64,000 bases of DNA from Dicaeum eximium (lineage: Eukaryota > Chordata > Aves > Passeriformes > Dicaeidae): assembly GCA_013396995.1 (NCBI GenBank), contig VWZP01007832.1, forward strand, positions 2,308,313 through 2,372,312, given 5' to 3'. Position 1 is the stretch's first letter; each line of letters opens with the position of its first letter. This document shows positions 1 to 10,912 of this stretch, one piece after another. The notes under the pieces are model-generated. The model saw only the letters and a program-made list of their open reading frames with translations, did no database searches and was not told where the DNA came from. The translations under genes were made by a program, and so were the position numbers.

Positions 1-25
1 GCGGCCCCCCGCCGCCGGCCCCGCC

Positions 26-42
26 GGGGGGGGGGGGGGGGG
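26..42. repeat. 17-base G homopolymer
   Basis: A run of 17 consecutive G follows a CCGCCGGCCCCGCC context. Such a run can form a G-quadruplex. Its exact length in a draft assembly is unreliable, so any open frame crossing it should not be trusted. Confidence 0.9.
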
Positions 43-635
43 TGGCAGGCCCCCCCCCCTTCCCTCCCAGCGCCGCCTCGCCCCGGCGGGGTCCTGGGTT
101 TCGGAACGGGACTTGGCGAGGATGGGGGGTGGGGACCCGGCGTGGCGGGGGACGGCGGAGCCGATCGCCCGTGGGTCCTGTGGATGTTATGGTGGCAGCC
201 GGATGGATGGATGTAGGAAGCCGCGGGAGACTTTGTCCTTCGCGAATCTTTTTGCGGTCTGGGCTTGCTGTACATAACTACCTACCCGGGANTCCGCTTG
301 GTCCCCCAGATGTCCAAATATTCCCCGTCGCCTAACTTTTTAATCGACTTTTGCCTAAAGGAGCAAATCACACGTTTATTCGGATAACTGTATGGTGTTT
401 TTTATTTCATTAATGGAAAAATAAAAATGGAATAAAACTTCCTAAAAGTTCTCCTATCCTCANNACCGACCCCCCCCTCCTTCCAGGGCATAGCCGTGTT
501 TGAAAATATGGGTGTCCTAGTTGATCGAGATTAATTCATAAAAAAAAATTCTTCGGAGCGATTCATTAAATGCTCTGTAATCGTGAGCCTCGGTTTATTT
601 CGAGGTGGGGAGGGTGGGATTTACTGGGATCACCC

Positions 636-643
636 TATAAATA
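636..643 (+). promoter_or_regulatory. TATA box candidate in block A
   Basis: A perfect TATAAATA lies in the + strand orientation, followed by a GGA-rich tract (651-675) and, about 87 bases downstream, by an ATG in good initiation context (730). A TATA box at this position predicts a transcription start near 665-670, inside or just after the GGA tract. The arrangement is promoter-like, but TATA-like octamers are common by chance in AT-containing DNA. Confidence 0.35.
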
Positions 644-650
644 ATAGGGA

Positions 651-675
651 GGGAGGAGGAGGAGGAGGAGGGGGA
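651..675. repeat. (GGA)n purine tract
   Basis: About eight GGA/GGG triplets form a 25-base polypurine tract. Such tracts are frequent in vertebrate promoters, can adopt non-B structures and are length-polymorphic. It produces the Gly-rich or Pro-rich peptides seen in shadow frames here, which are not evidence of coding. Confidence 0.8.
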
Positions 676-729
676 GGTGCACGGATCCGCCGCGGTTTGG
701 GGGAGACCCCAGTTAGCAGGAGATGCACC

Positions 730-807
730 ATGGAAGCGCTTGCCAAAGGCGCCTCCCTCCCCCCTGCCCACTTCCAACCTGATTTTAAGCAAGTTGCAGT
801 CCGGTGA
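730..807 (+). CDS. candidate 25-codon small ORF after TATA box
   Basis: The ATG at 730 sits in a GCACCATGG context, which matches the vertebrate initiation consensus well, and reads 25 codons to a TGA. The peptide begins MEALAKGASLPPAHF and ends QVAVR. It resembles no family I recognise. It could be an upstream ORF in a 5' leader, the start of a first coding exon whose donor is unclear (a weak CCG|GTGATA lies at the end), or chance. Support is limited to the initiation context and the TATA box about 87 bases upstream. Confidence 0.15.
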   Translation: MEALAKGASLPPAHFQPDFKQVAVR

Positions 808-1307
808 TATCTCAAATCACTCTTTCCGCAAAAACTAGTACCCCCCAAAAGGGTAAAAAAGGCAGAATCCGAGGGAAAACCCAGCCGAGGCGATGCTTTT
901 GGACGAGGTGATTGCAAGCGAGCAAAGCAGCATCAGCACCAGCTCTGTGGTTCTGAAACTGCCTTGTGCATGCACACAGCACTGAGAGCATCTCAGGCAG
1001 GAGTTAGGGAAGCTGCATTTTCCCTCTCTTTGCAGTAATTACCAGCCCGGATTCCGTGAGCAAGAAATAAATAGCAAAGAGAAATCCTCCCTGCCTGCCG
1101 CCCCCCAAAAGAAGGAGCGATTAAGCGCAGATCTGTCCGTGCAGATCAGCCTCGTAAAAGAGACAAGATCTAAGCAGCAAGTTGGTAGCAGAGTGGCCGC
1201 TTGACGCAACACAGGGGCCTATGGTTCGCCCGGCTGTAAAATAAAAGGGAGGTGGGGGTGCGATCTAATGTCTCAGCTGATAGAAAATACAAGGGCTCTC
1301 CCATCTG

Positions 1308-1327
1308 CCCCCCCCCCCCCCCCCCCC
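1308..1327. repeat. 20-base C homopolymer
   Basis: Twenty consecutive C follow CCATCTG. It is i-motif/G-quadruplex capable and prone to length error, and sits in the middle of block A. Confidence 0.9.
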
Positions 1328-1879
1328 ACCGACAGCGGCACGGAGGGAGACCCGGCTGAGAAAGGGCTGATCTTGCATTTCAGGGAAGCCTGCATTGGAG
1401 AGATCGGGTGAGGACCAGAGTCTAAGAGTTAATGTTTCTCGAGAAATAAAAGATATTTGGAAGATTTGCTCGCACTTTAGAAAAGAGTAAAAGGCCAGCT
1501 AAGGGACAAGCAAGTAAAGAAAGCAAAGCAAAAGCACCTCATTGCTCCCTTCCCTCCTTTCCTTCTTGCTCAGGACACGTAGCTTGAGCACTAGCTGGCT
1601 TGATGAAACAGAGGTGGAAGGGTCACAATATCTTTTAAGTAGACTCGCATTTTCATAATTATTTATCCTCTTCTATTTAGAGAAAAAAAAGACGTTTGTA
1701 CTTTCCGGTCGCCAGCAAACATCTTTACGGGGGTTTTATTCATGTGAGCATATTCTAAAGGGAGAGACAAGGTAGAGGGAACTTGGAAAAAAAAAGAAGA
1801 GAGATGTGATAAGAGGGATCAGCCAAGCTAAGGCTAAAAAAAATCCTCTCTGTTCCCTGCCTACTGTCGTCCCTCAAGA

Positions 1880-2511
1880 GGATGGAAACCAGGAGTGATT
1901 TGAGGGGGCAGCTCAGGCGCGAGGGGAAATCCGAGGCACGGTGGTGCAGCTCCCCGTCTCTTTACCTTGCCAGCCAACTGTTGCTGCCATGCTCAGGGCT
2001 GCGGCTGCTGCGGGCGGAGCGGGAGCCGCTCCCTTTTGCATGGGGCTGCCCCTGGCCGGGCTCCGCGGCCGCCGCAGCACCACAGGGCGCCTCTCGCCGG
2101 CCTCCCTACCCCGCTGCCTGCCCTGCCCCTCTCGCTGCCCTCGCTGCTCGCAGGTTCCTATCCGCTGCAGGACACTGGGACACGTCGGGCGGTCCGGGCC
2201 GCTGCCGCGCCTGCCGCACCCGAGCGGGCACCCACCCCCGGCAGCCCCTCCGGGCTGCCCCGGAGAAGCCCCGGCCCTCTCCCCCAGCCGTCGGGCTCTT
2301 GCCCGGCCCTGCCAAGGCGCGTCCCGGCCTGGCCTCGCCTCCCCCGACGTGCTGTGCCGGGTCTGGGCCTGAGGCAGCTGGAGGGGCTTCTCTCTGCTAC
2401 TCTGTATGTCTGTGTGTCTGTGTGTGTATCCCCACGGGTGGTAGGGACGTCCGAGTGGGGCCGTGAGCCAGTCTCCGCTCCCCTCGACACCTCCGGGCAA
2501 GCCGCAGCCAG
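1880..2511 (+). ncRNA. candidate first exon (5' UTR or lncRNA), donor at 2,511/2,512
   Basis: The dense CpG part of block A ends in a consensus 5' splice site, CAG|GTGAGT, after base 2,511. The start of the exon is not determined: 1,880 is only the edge of the GC-rich segment and the true transcription start could lie anywhere up to about 2,400. Several frames are open across the exon because the region is GC-rich, including an ATG-started frame at 1,989-2,372, but the predicted peptides are Pro/Ala/Arg-rich and match no known protein. I therefore describe it as a possible untranslated first exon. The matching acceptor, 81 bases downstream, is annotated as the next entry. Confidence is moderate for the splice site and low for the exon start. 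Confidence 0.35.
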
Positions 2512-2592
2512 GTGAGTCGGGGAGGAGCGGAGACCCCTGCGGGAGCCACTCCGGCGCCATTAACCCTCCTCTCCCTCTGCCTTTCCCCGCAG

Positions 2593-2649
2593 GTGCGGCC
2601 GCGCCGTCGAGGCTGGAGGCGCCGCGGGAGCAGCGGGGGCAGCCGGCAG
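2593..2649 (+). ncRNA. candidate second exon, 57 bp
   Basis: The segment is bounded on the left by a polypyrimidine tract plus acceptor (CTTTCCCCGCAG) and on the right by a CAG|GTGAGA donor. Both match the consensus well and are in the same orientation as the donor at 2,511/2,512. The predicted intron (2,512-2,592) is only 81 bp, close to the minimum for vertebrates. The 57-bp exon is a multiple of three and would be Gly/Ala-rich if translated in the phase of the open frame of the previous exon. It is more likely 5' leader of a transcript whose next exon lies far to the right. No RNA evidence is available. Confidence 0.35.
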
Positions 2650-2780
2650 GTGAGAGAAGCGACGGGCTTTCCCCACACCCCCGGGGATTCCTCACACGGG
2701 CCACTCCCGAAAGCCGGGGAACCGTCTGGGTTCCCGGCTGCTGCCATTCCCTCAGACCCCGGCACTGCTTACAGCCAGGC

Positions 2781-5700
2781 TTGGCCTAACACAGCACCAG
2801 GCCACAGCTGCCCCCGGACCCCCAGCACCGACAGGGCCCCAGGCAGCACCTGCTGCCCCCAGGCACAGGCAACAACCTCATCGCACATGGGAGAAAGGCC
2901 AGGATGGTGGAAGGGAGGTCAAGGCATTAAAACAGGGGGGCAAATCCACGTAAAGTTGATACAAATTATATATAAACAGGCTGTCGCATTGATTTCTAGT
3001 GAAACATGTCCTCTTAAGAAGGTGGGGAAGGAAAAAAGTTAGTGAGCCTTGCCTAAAATCTCCTTACTTCCCTCATCTTTCCTTCGTCATTCACTAGTTA
3101 ACATTCTTCCACTTCATGGTTAAATGCATTGTCCGACATTTGCAGTTCTCGTAGTTTTTGTCTGGTAGATTTTTTTTTTTTTTAAAAATCCACCGTCCTT
3201 GAGACAGCTCGTACAAATTACTGTCTACCACCATAGTCGTGAGGTAGAAAACTGAGAGGCAAATTAATTGATAGCACATGTTTTAAAAGCAAAAGGACCC
3301 TCTCCCAGTAAAACAACCAAACATATCCTTGTTTCAGTCAGGTTTAGCCATTGTCCTCTGTTCTGTTTCCAGACGTGGCAGCTTTAGAGAAAGACGAAGT
3401 ACGTTCCAGTTACAAAATAAAAGTTTACAGATAAGTAACTACAGAAATGTCTTTTTATATTTTAAATTTTAAATTCATTTTACAAGTTTTAAATTTTAAA
3501 TTCAATTTATGAGTAAATGAAATACATAGGAAGGATTTTTGAAAGAAGTCCATTTTTGTCTTTTTATTTTTGGCATCTAATTTCTTAATGGACGTTATCT
3601 GTCCACAAATTGCAGTGGACAATTTGCTGTAAAACAACAGAAACGTCTTCCTTCAGAAAGCTGCCATTATGGGCAGATGTCTTCAGAGGTTAGGAGCTCC
3701 TAACCTGCCACCTGACTTACATCAAACACTCTGTTAGGACCCATAAAGCTTAGCAGTGCTTTACTGGTATCAGCTTGTTTGCACCCAAGGTAGACAAACT
3801 CTGCTTACTTAAAGATACGAAAGAAAAGCAGCTTCTTGTAGCCAAAGATGGGTAAGGCCTGCTAGAGCCTCGAGTACATGCAACTCCTAGACCAGCATTT
3901 AATCTCCCCCAAAAGAGGATGTATCAAATACTAAACTAGTACTGCTCTTGAGGTTTCTTAAAAGGTCAGGGCATACATTGCTAGGAGCTGGGGGTCAGTG
4001 CATGTTAATTTATGTCTGTTACTGCACTTAATACAATTATAGAAAGGCTAAGGGCCTATGAATAGAATTGCTGCTTAAGACCTCTGAGCCTCCTGTATTC
4101 CTGTCAGAAAAGGGCTGAGAAATGCCTCCAACCATCTGTAAAAAATTGCTCTGTGAATATGGGCCTCATGAAATAATGATTTAACACTCTTACCCCACCC
4201 TCCTTCTCCCCTCCTTTCCCCTCAGTTTTTATTAGTATTTGAGTCTTTTGCAGATCATCTGCACATCAGTTCTCATTCCTACTCTTTTAGATGTGTTACC
4301 ACAAATATATTTAGCTATAATATTTGGATTAGCTGTAGTATGCTGCCATCTCATTTCTGGATATAGAGATTGCTCTTATAAAGGACTCATGTAAATTACC
4401 TTTTATTTGTATTATTATATTTTCAGACAAGTTGTGTAGTGGTTGTTTTTTGTGTAACTTCCCGTGACTATCAGGCCTTGCTGAAACACTAGATGTTTTC
4501 AAATATATGTCTAAAGGGGCTTTCCCTATAAATTAAAATAAATATTTTTCAGCTTTTCTACTAGAGGGCAGGTTAGTTTGGTTGGTGTCATATTGCTGCC
4601 CTCCATCACCCCCCCCCCCAAAAAAAAAAAACCCTAAGATGTTATTATATCTCTTTCTTTTTCTGAAATATTTATGGGAACTAATTAGGGAATACTAAGT
4701 AGGGTTTGTTGACTCACTGGCAGCATCCAAAGAAGCGTGTTTTGTCAAAACGTTCCCAGTGTTGTCATCACTGGTTTAGCATGACCAGTGGAAGTGCCCT
4801 GATAACCAGCTATGCAGGTAGTAGTGCTTGCAGCATGCTTAGTTAACACTAAGTTAACTTAGCCCATAGGGAGTACAAGAGTGAAACCCCAATCAAGACT
4901 AATTAGCAGCAGAAATGGTAGGAAATGTTGGCAGATTTATGGTACTGCAGACATGATATGTAGTCTGGGGGAAAATACAGCATGTAGACTTACCAAAGTT
5001 CAGAGAGGAGCCAAACTTAGTCTGAAATGACACAATGCTGTTTATGTTTGTAAATATAATCCATTTCCACTTGTAAATATAACCAGAAAAGATCAGCATT
5101 GCCCATAGACTTTGTTTGGAGCAGGGAGAAGCTGCACCTTATTTAGATACATTCAATTTTCTGTGTAAGTGACCAAGTACTGTTTAGAACAGCACACACA
5201 CAGGCACAGGGTTGGCTGCATGCATGCACAAAAAATACATATGCATGTGAATATAAAAGGGATTTTTTTTTCCTAGCATTTTAATTCTGGATAGTCAAGC
5301 TTCTTAATTTGTAGAAGAAAGTTACAAAAGTAGTCCCTGTGAAATTCAAAGTTTCCACTTCAATTAAGAAGCGCTACCTGTGTTTTGTAGCATATTTGAT
5401 ATTGTTCAGATGGGTTTGGAAGGATGACAGAGGGTGCTTTATTAATTTTTCTATGTGCACATGGTGAAATGCATCATGATAGTAGCATGACGTGAGTCTC
5501 ATTTCTAATACGTCTTCAGTCTCTGCAGAACCTCTCTGGGGTTAGTAGAGACTAACTCCATGTGGCCACAGTCCGAACTCCAGCACAGCTCAAGTGCTTC
5601 CTGTGACCCGTGCTCCTGTCCGTGTGCAGGTGGTCACAGGCTGAGCTATCAGTGTGGTGACAAGGACACGCATTCGGGCACTGGTGGTACCTGTGCTGGT

Positions 5701-8700
5701 CACCAGGATGCAGCATTAACTTCTGCAGGAGAAAAGAGATCATTCCCTCGAGTCGATCCAGAGAGGAAATGCGACCCCTGTGTTTGTCAATGAGTTGTGG
5801 TGTTTTTAGTGCTGATGTCTAGGCACCATGTTGTTCTCTTCCAGGCAGGCGTAGATGGGAGACGTGAGAGGAAAAGGGAGGTAAATTTAATTTTCTGTTT
5901 ATTTTATTAGAGGATTTCCTCATCCCCAAAGCTCATTCTCTGAATTTGACAAATCCATGCTCTCCCATTGCAGCAGCTCTGTCTCCCAGGAGATGGCCAG
6001 ACTGTCTTCTGAAGTCGCCCCCTTTGCACGCCAGTGGAGGTACTGAAGGGGTTATTGTCACCTTCTCCCCACAGTTGAAAGTGGGCAAGTAGTTTTTTTA
6101 AAAGGGCTCAGAGAATTATGAGTTTCTAGGCCAAGAACATAGTAAACAATTTACTAAGAATAAATTCCGGGCGTGTCCTGAAAAAGGTGTTCCATCATCC
6201 CTTATTTTCAGCAAGCTGTAAGTAAACAGCATGGAATAATGCCATGCTAAATAACATAAACTATCATGGGCTTCTGCCCGAGTGAACAAGGTTATTTGCC
6301 TGGGAAACCTGAAAATTCTGAATTTGTGTGAAAACCTGTCTGAAAAGGGGAGTTGCAAAAAAAAATTTCTTCTGAGAATTTGATTGTTTTAAATGATGCC
6401 TTTTTAAAATGACTACATGGTTGAAGGAAAAAATGGAAAGCAGTGGGACACTGCCATGGAGAAATTACATCCTTTTTAAAGAATGTGATTCTTCCTTTTT
6501 TGTTCTCTTCAAATAATCTGCCCTCATGTGAATGTTTTTACCAGAGAGGTGTGGGAGGCAGAAAGCACTGCCAAATCAAGGCCCACCACACCCTTGAGTT
6601 TATAGCTTTACTGAAGGAAATAAGGTTATTTTCCAACAGAGGAATTGGGGCAAGCACTGGGAAAACATGTGCTCTTGTTCAGCTCGTCACAGCACAGTCC
6701 CAGCTGTACAGATGTAAGTCAGCCCATGCAGGTGTCCACCCCCACTGCAAACAGGAGGGAAAGGACGAAGTGGCTTAGAAGAGGGGGCATTTGATCTTGC
6801 ACTGAGTGGATGGCACATGGTGTCAACTCCAGAAAAAACATCAGCATTTCCTGGGATAGAAGTAAAGACAAAAAAGGCCAGTTAATTAGGAGAAGGGCTG
6901 AGGAGAAGTCGCCAGCAGCCATGACACGATCAGTTATTTAACCTCAATATATGGAATACATAGTAAGTAGTGTTAATTTAACAGAAGTACTGTGAGCTGC
7001 AAACACCCAAAGAAAGACAAAAAAACCAACACAGAAACATCTCAGTGCCTTTGTCTTTCTCTTTCTGGAAAGTCTGGCTGGGTGACTCAATAAAATTCTG
7101 CATGTCTGGTGTAGCTGCCCTTTTCCTTAGTGACAAGCTGATGCCAGGTCTCCATCACTTTCTGGTTTCCTTTGTAAATCTCTTTAATTATATTGTTATA
7201 TTTTAGTTATTTTTTCAGCATGTGTTCATATGCTTTGTTTTGTCACATTAAAAATGGTCAGTGATTTAAGAGAAGACCTACTTGTCTGCTAAGAGGATGT
7301 GAAAAATATTGACATACCTGTTACAAGTTCCTGGCTGTGCCAATACGTTGGCCAGTTTTGATGTGAACATATACTCACTGCTAATTTGCTGTTTGTTGAT
7401 CCATCTCCAGTGCAAGGATGATGCAGTGAGGGGTTCCCTGCCTGGGAACAGTTCTCAGCCTTTGTCATAGATTTGTTCCTGTGGCCTCTTGCTCCTCAGA
7501 GAGTCTCCAGCCCATGTGTCCCAAGTGTAAGGCTAGGCACAATTCCTGGTTGGAAAAGAAATTGGATTTCTTCTCAAGGAGGTAGAAAGAGAGGGACAGA
7601 TGACATGACTTTTGGGGGGGTGCTGTTTTCTGGCAACATATTTGGTAACTCTCTTTTCCTTCCAAATCAGGATTTATGAAGCCAAAAAAGAAACAAATTA
7701 GCAGAATGACAGGTAGGCTTTAAAAAAAGATCTGTCCACTGTTGGTTCCCAGACTCACCCTCGTCAAAGCAACACTTCTCAGTCACTCTCCTTGCCCTCA
7801 CAGGAACATCTGCTGGGGAAGCATGATATGGCACAGGTAGAGAAATTACTAAATGCAGCTCATGATGGGAACATGGCAAGATAGTTCCCATTTTTCCTCT
7901 TTCAATCAGTCCTTTTTTTTTTTTTATTTCCTGGTTTTCCCTTATTTTTAATTCATGGTTTCTTCTTTTCTGTCCCAACTCAGGCACATGCATGCTGTCT
8001 CTCTGTTTTCCTTCCATTGTGTCTCCCAGATTTTCACCCACCTCCATGGACACCTGTTCCTGGGAAGGGTCCTCAGCTGACTCCCCTACTATGCTGCTCC
8101 TCCCAAGATAAATGCTCCTGGTGAACACAGGAGGTGAAAATTGGGAGTCAGGGCCGAAGGCAGAGGAGTGAGCCTGAGCAGCCAGTTTAACAGACATGAT
8201 CAGCAGCTGGCTTGGCCACTGTTTTTGGGCACTTGGACGTTTGCAATGTTCATCAAGGATGCAGAGTGTGCAGACATCAGGGCCTGTCAATGTAAGTGTG
8301 AGAAGTCTTCCCCTCACCTACTGAGTTTGGTGTTAGGGTTCCTTACCTTAATTGCTCTGTAGATAAATTAGAGAGGTGTGTGCTGCTGTGCCTGTTGCAC
8401 AGGGCTGGTGTGGACTTTGCAGGCAGTTTAGAAATGGATTATCCATCTGCAATGTGTTGCAGATGATGATGGAAGTTACAAGGCATAGAGGGGGAGCACA
8501 TGCTCCCTGCTTTATGACCAGTTGAGGCTAAAAAGGATGGGAAGGAAGAATCCGTTACACAAAAATAGGATTTATTGGCATGTATTACACATTTTTATAT
8601 AGAATTTTGTAATTAACTGTGTGTGTGTATGTTCATGTGCATATGTTTTTATCACGCAGTTGTAGCCAAAAGCCAACCTAACTGAACCAAATTAAGAAAA

Positions 8701-10865
8701 ACAGAAGCAATAGAAAAACCCCAACTTTATAATACTGATTTATATTCTGAACTGTTTGAGTCCATATACTGGCAGGCCTCCCACACCTTCATCTCTAGGC
8801 TTTATTGAGAGGTTGAAGGACTCGTGTACAGCATGACTTGAAAAAACAGGGTGCCAAGTCACACAGCTGAAACATTTGGGAGCTCTGCTCATGAAGCTTG
8901 CATTATAAGGGACATTATGTTAAAGACTGACCCTCAAAGTAATCTTAAAGGACCTATGGCAATGACTTTTTAAAGTCCCATGTTTTTCTTTTAAAAAAAA
9001 TTTAGAAGTATGTTTGTGAAAAGGAAAAGTAAAAAAACCTCCAACTATCTTTTGTGTTTAAATTAAATTAAAACACTTTATAGTTAATGTTAATAACCAA
9101 AAGCAACTGATTTTTATTAGTACATGACAGCAAGGAGCCTATATGGCTAGGACAGAAAGATAAACAATTGATCTTTTAGGTTGGTGGGGGTTTTTTTACT
9201 GGCCAAATGGAATGAAATGCAACAACAGAGAGACTATAAAAGGGGAAATCAGGATTTCCCCTTGTTTGTTTGTTTTTTTAGTTTCTCTAAGTGCTTTCTG
9301 GTTTTGCTCTTTAAAAAAAATTAAAATTAATATCAGAAACCATTACATTTTTACATAATAATTTTACATTTATGCAGTAGTTTTAACTTATTATAACAAT
9401 TATACAAGATGCCTTTTTAACTTCTTCTTGATTTTTTCTTACCCATTACTTGTGAATATATAAGTCTTTGTACGTGCATGGATAGATGTGTATGTGCACA
9501 TGCGGACATATCCTCAAATACAGGTACATGCAAATCCATAGTAGCAGTAATAAAGGGAAAATGTGATCCCTTTCTTGATAGGTATAAGTTTTGCAAAAAA
9601 TTGATTCAGAGGTTTTAATGTATACTACAAAAATTATAGTTAATTTCATAAATATTTACTAACTTTTTAAAGGCCTATTCAGTATTAATTATGCTGAAGT
9701 ACAGGGCAGACTATTTTATTATATCACAGTTTATGGAGCCAAGGACATTTAAAAAAAATATTTATTGACCAGTGACTGCCTACATTTCTGCAACTTCCAT
9801 TCAGGTGTTTTTTTAAACACAAATTTTAACTATTTAGTCAAGAAAATATTTTCTGGTTGTTTTTATTTACCAGCAGTCTATTGCAATTCAAAGCTTGGTA
9901 CGTGGCTTCCAAACCCAGCAGCTGTTTCTAGAGAAAAGTAACTACATCCTGATCCAGCAAGGGCTTTCCTCCTCCAAGCAGGCTTCTAACAGGACTTAGC
10001 CTGACCACAACAGGGCTCCTCAGAGCAGTAAATGCTGCAAAGACACAGATGCTTGCAAGAAAAGGCCTTTTGTTTTGCACTGCTGCATCTGAGATTTTTT
10101 TTCTCTTCCTTTTCACAATGGGTAAAAATATCTGGCTTGTATTGACAATCAAGCTCTTGTTGAATTGTGCTTTACTTTTAATTGTCCAGTTGCAGAAGTG
10201 GGATAAAGACCTTATAGCCCCCACAAAGGAGCCTGGTCTCTGAATGTCTATTTTCTGTCAGTTTGAACAATTTCCATAGGATGCAGTTCTGGCATTGTGT
10301 GATTGGCTATCTGTTCCCATGCCTGGTAAACCTATTAGCAATAGATATTCTGGCTTTATTAATTCACTGCTCCATGCTACATCTACTTCAGGGCAGAAGG
10401 AATATTCAAAGCCTGAGAGGAGTATTTGGGTTTCTAGGTCCTTTCTGATTAGGTTTTGAAAATAAAAGAGTAGGGGTATTTTCTTTTATTCTTTAATTTT
10501 TATTTTTTAATTAAAAAAAAAATACCACTAACTACAATTGCCTGGCAACTGAACAGAGACCTTCCAAACTTGTATCACACAAACTATTTCTACCTTTCTT
10601 GTTTCATTCTCTGATTATTCATAGTAATACTAAGCCTTTCTCAATGTAATGGGGTTTAAAAATATATGTATAATGCAGCTCCCAAATTGAGAATGGAGAT
10701 CCTGCAGTTTAGCATTCAGTAAACAAAATGTTACCAGGTACTGTCATGCCAATAGGTTTAAAGATTCCCAAATGAACATGAGTGCAGAAACCCTTGTAAC
10801 CTGCTATACTATATCTTTTTGCATAATACCTTCATTTACTTTCCCATATGGTTCCTGAGATTATG
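2781..10865. other. AT-rich non-coding DNA, no gene seen
   Basis: The sequence is CpG-poor, rich in TTTT and AAAA runs and has stops in all frames. The longest open frame is 216 codons (7,667-8,317, minus) with no recognisable domain, hydrophobic pattern or splice context. I see no RNA gene and no clear interspersed repeat. The stretch is best read as intronic or intergenic DNA. Confidence 0.7.
3460..3505. repeat. imperfect tandem repeat, 27-bp period
   Basis: TTTTAAATTTTAAATTCA occurs at 3,460 and again at 3,487, separated by a short CATTTTACAAG-type spacer. This is a local two-copy duplication in low-complexity AT DNA. Confidence 0.7.
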
Positions 10866-10912
10866 GAGCTAGTTCTGCTCCTACAGTGAGGCCATTAGTA
10901 AAACTCCTTTAG
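10866..10912. repeat. possible relic of dispersed palindromic repeat
   Basis: The segment reads AGCTAGTTCTGCTCC...AAAACTCCTTTAGACTT. It resembles the general 'TTCTGCTCC...AAAACTCCCATTGACTT' layout of an old interspersed element whose better copies lie at 34.2 and 44.2 kb. It is very diverged and is called only by analogy. Confidence 0.2.

Larger units (their letters stand above)
1..2780. promoter_or_regulatory. GC/CpG-rich promoter block A
   Basis: CpG dinucleotides and G/C runs are dense at 1-200 and again at about 1,880-2,780. The intervening part is more AT-rich but has little recognisable repeat material and still carries CpGs, for example in a TTTATTCGGATAAC motif and a GTTGATCGAGATTAATTC motif near 375 and 520. 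CpG islands of this kind in a vertebrate genome normally mark promoters, often of developmental regulators when they are long and patchy. The block contains a TATA box, a good-context ATG and a pair of exon-like segments, described separately. Ns at 292 and 463-464 show that assembly was difficult here. No homeobox, bHLH or other domain is encoded in any frame, so the associated gene is unknown. The left edge is cut by the window. Confidence 0.75.

Noticed and set aside
1913..2704. 263-codon minus-strand open frame in block A
   Set aside because: Composition artefact of GC-rich DNA overlapping plus-strand splice signals; no recognisable protein.
7667..8317. 216-codon minus-strand open frame in AT-rich DNA
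   Set aside because: Longest frame outside the islands, but no domain, no plausible periodicity, no splice or initiation context; acceptable as the tail of a random distribution over 64 kb.
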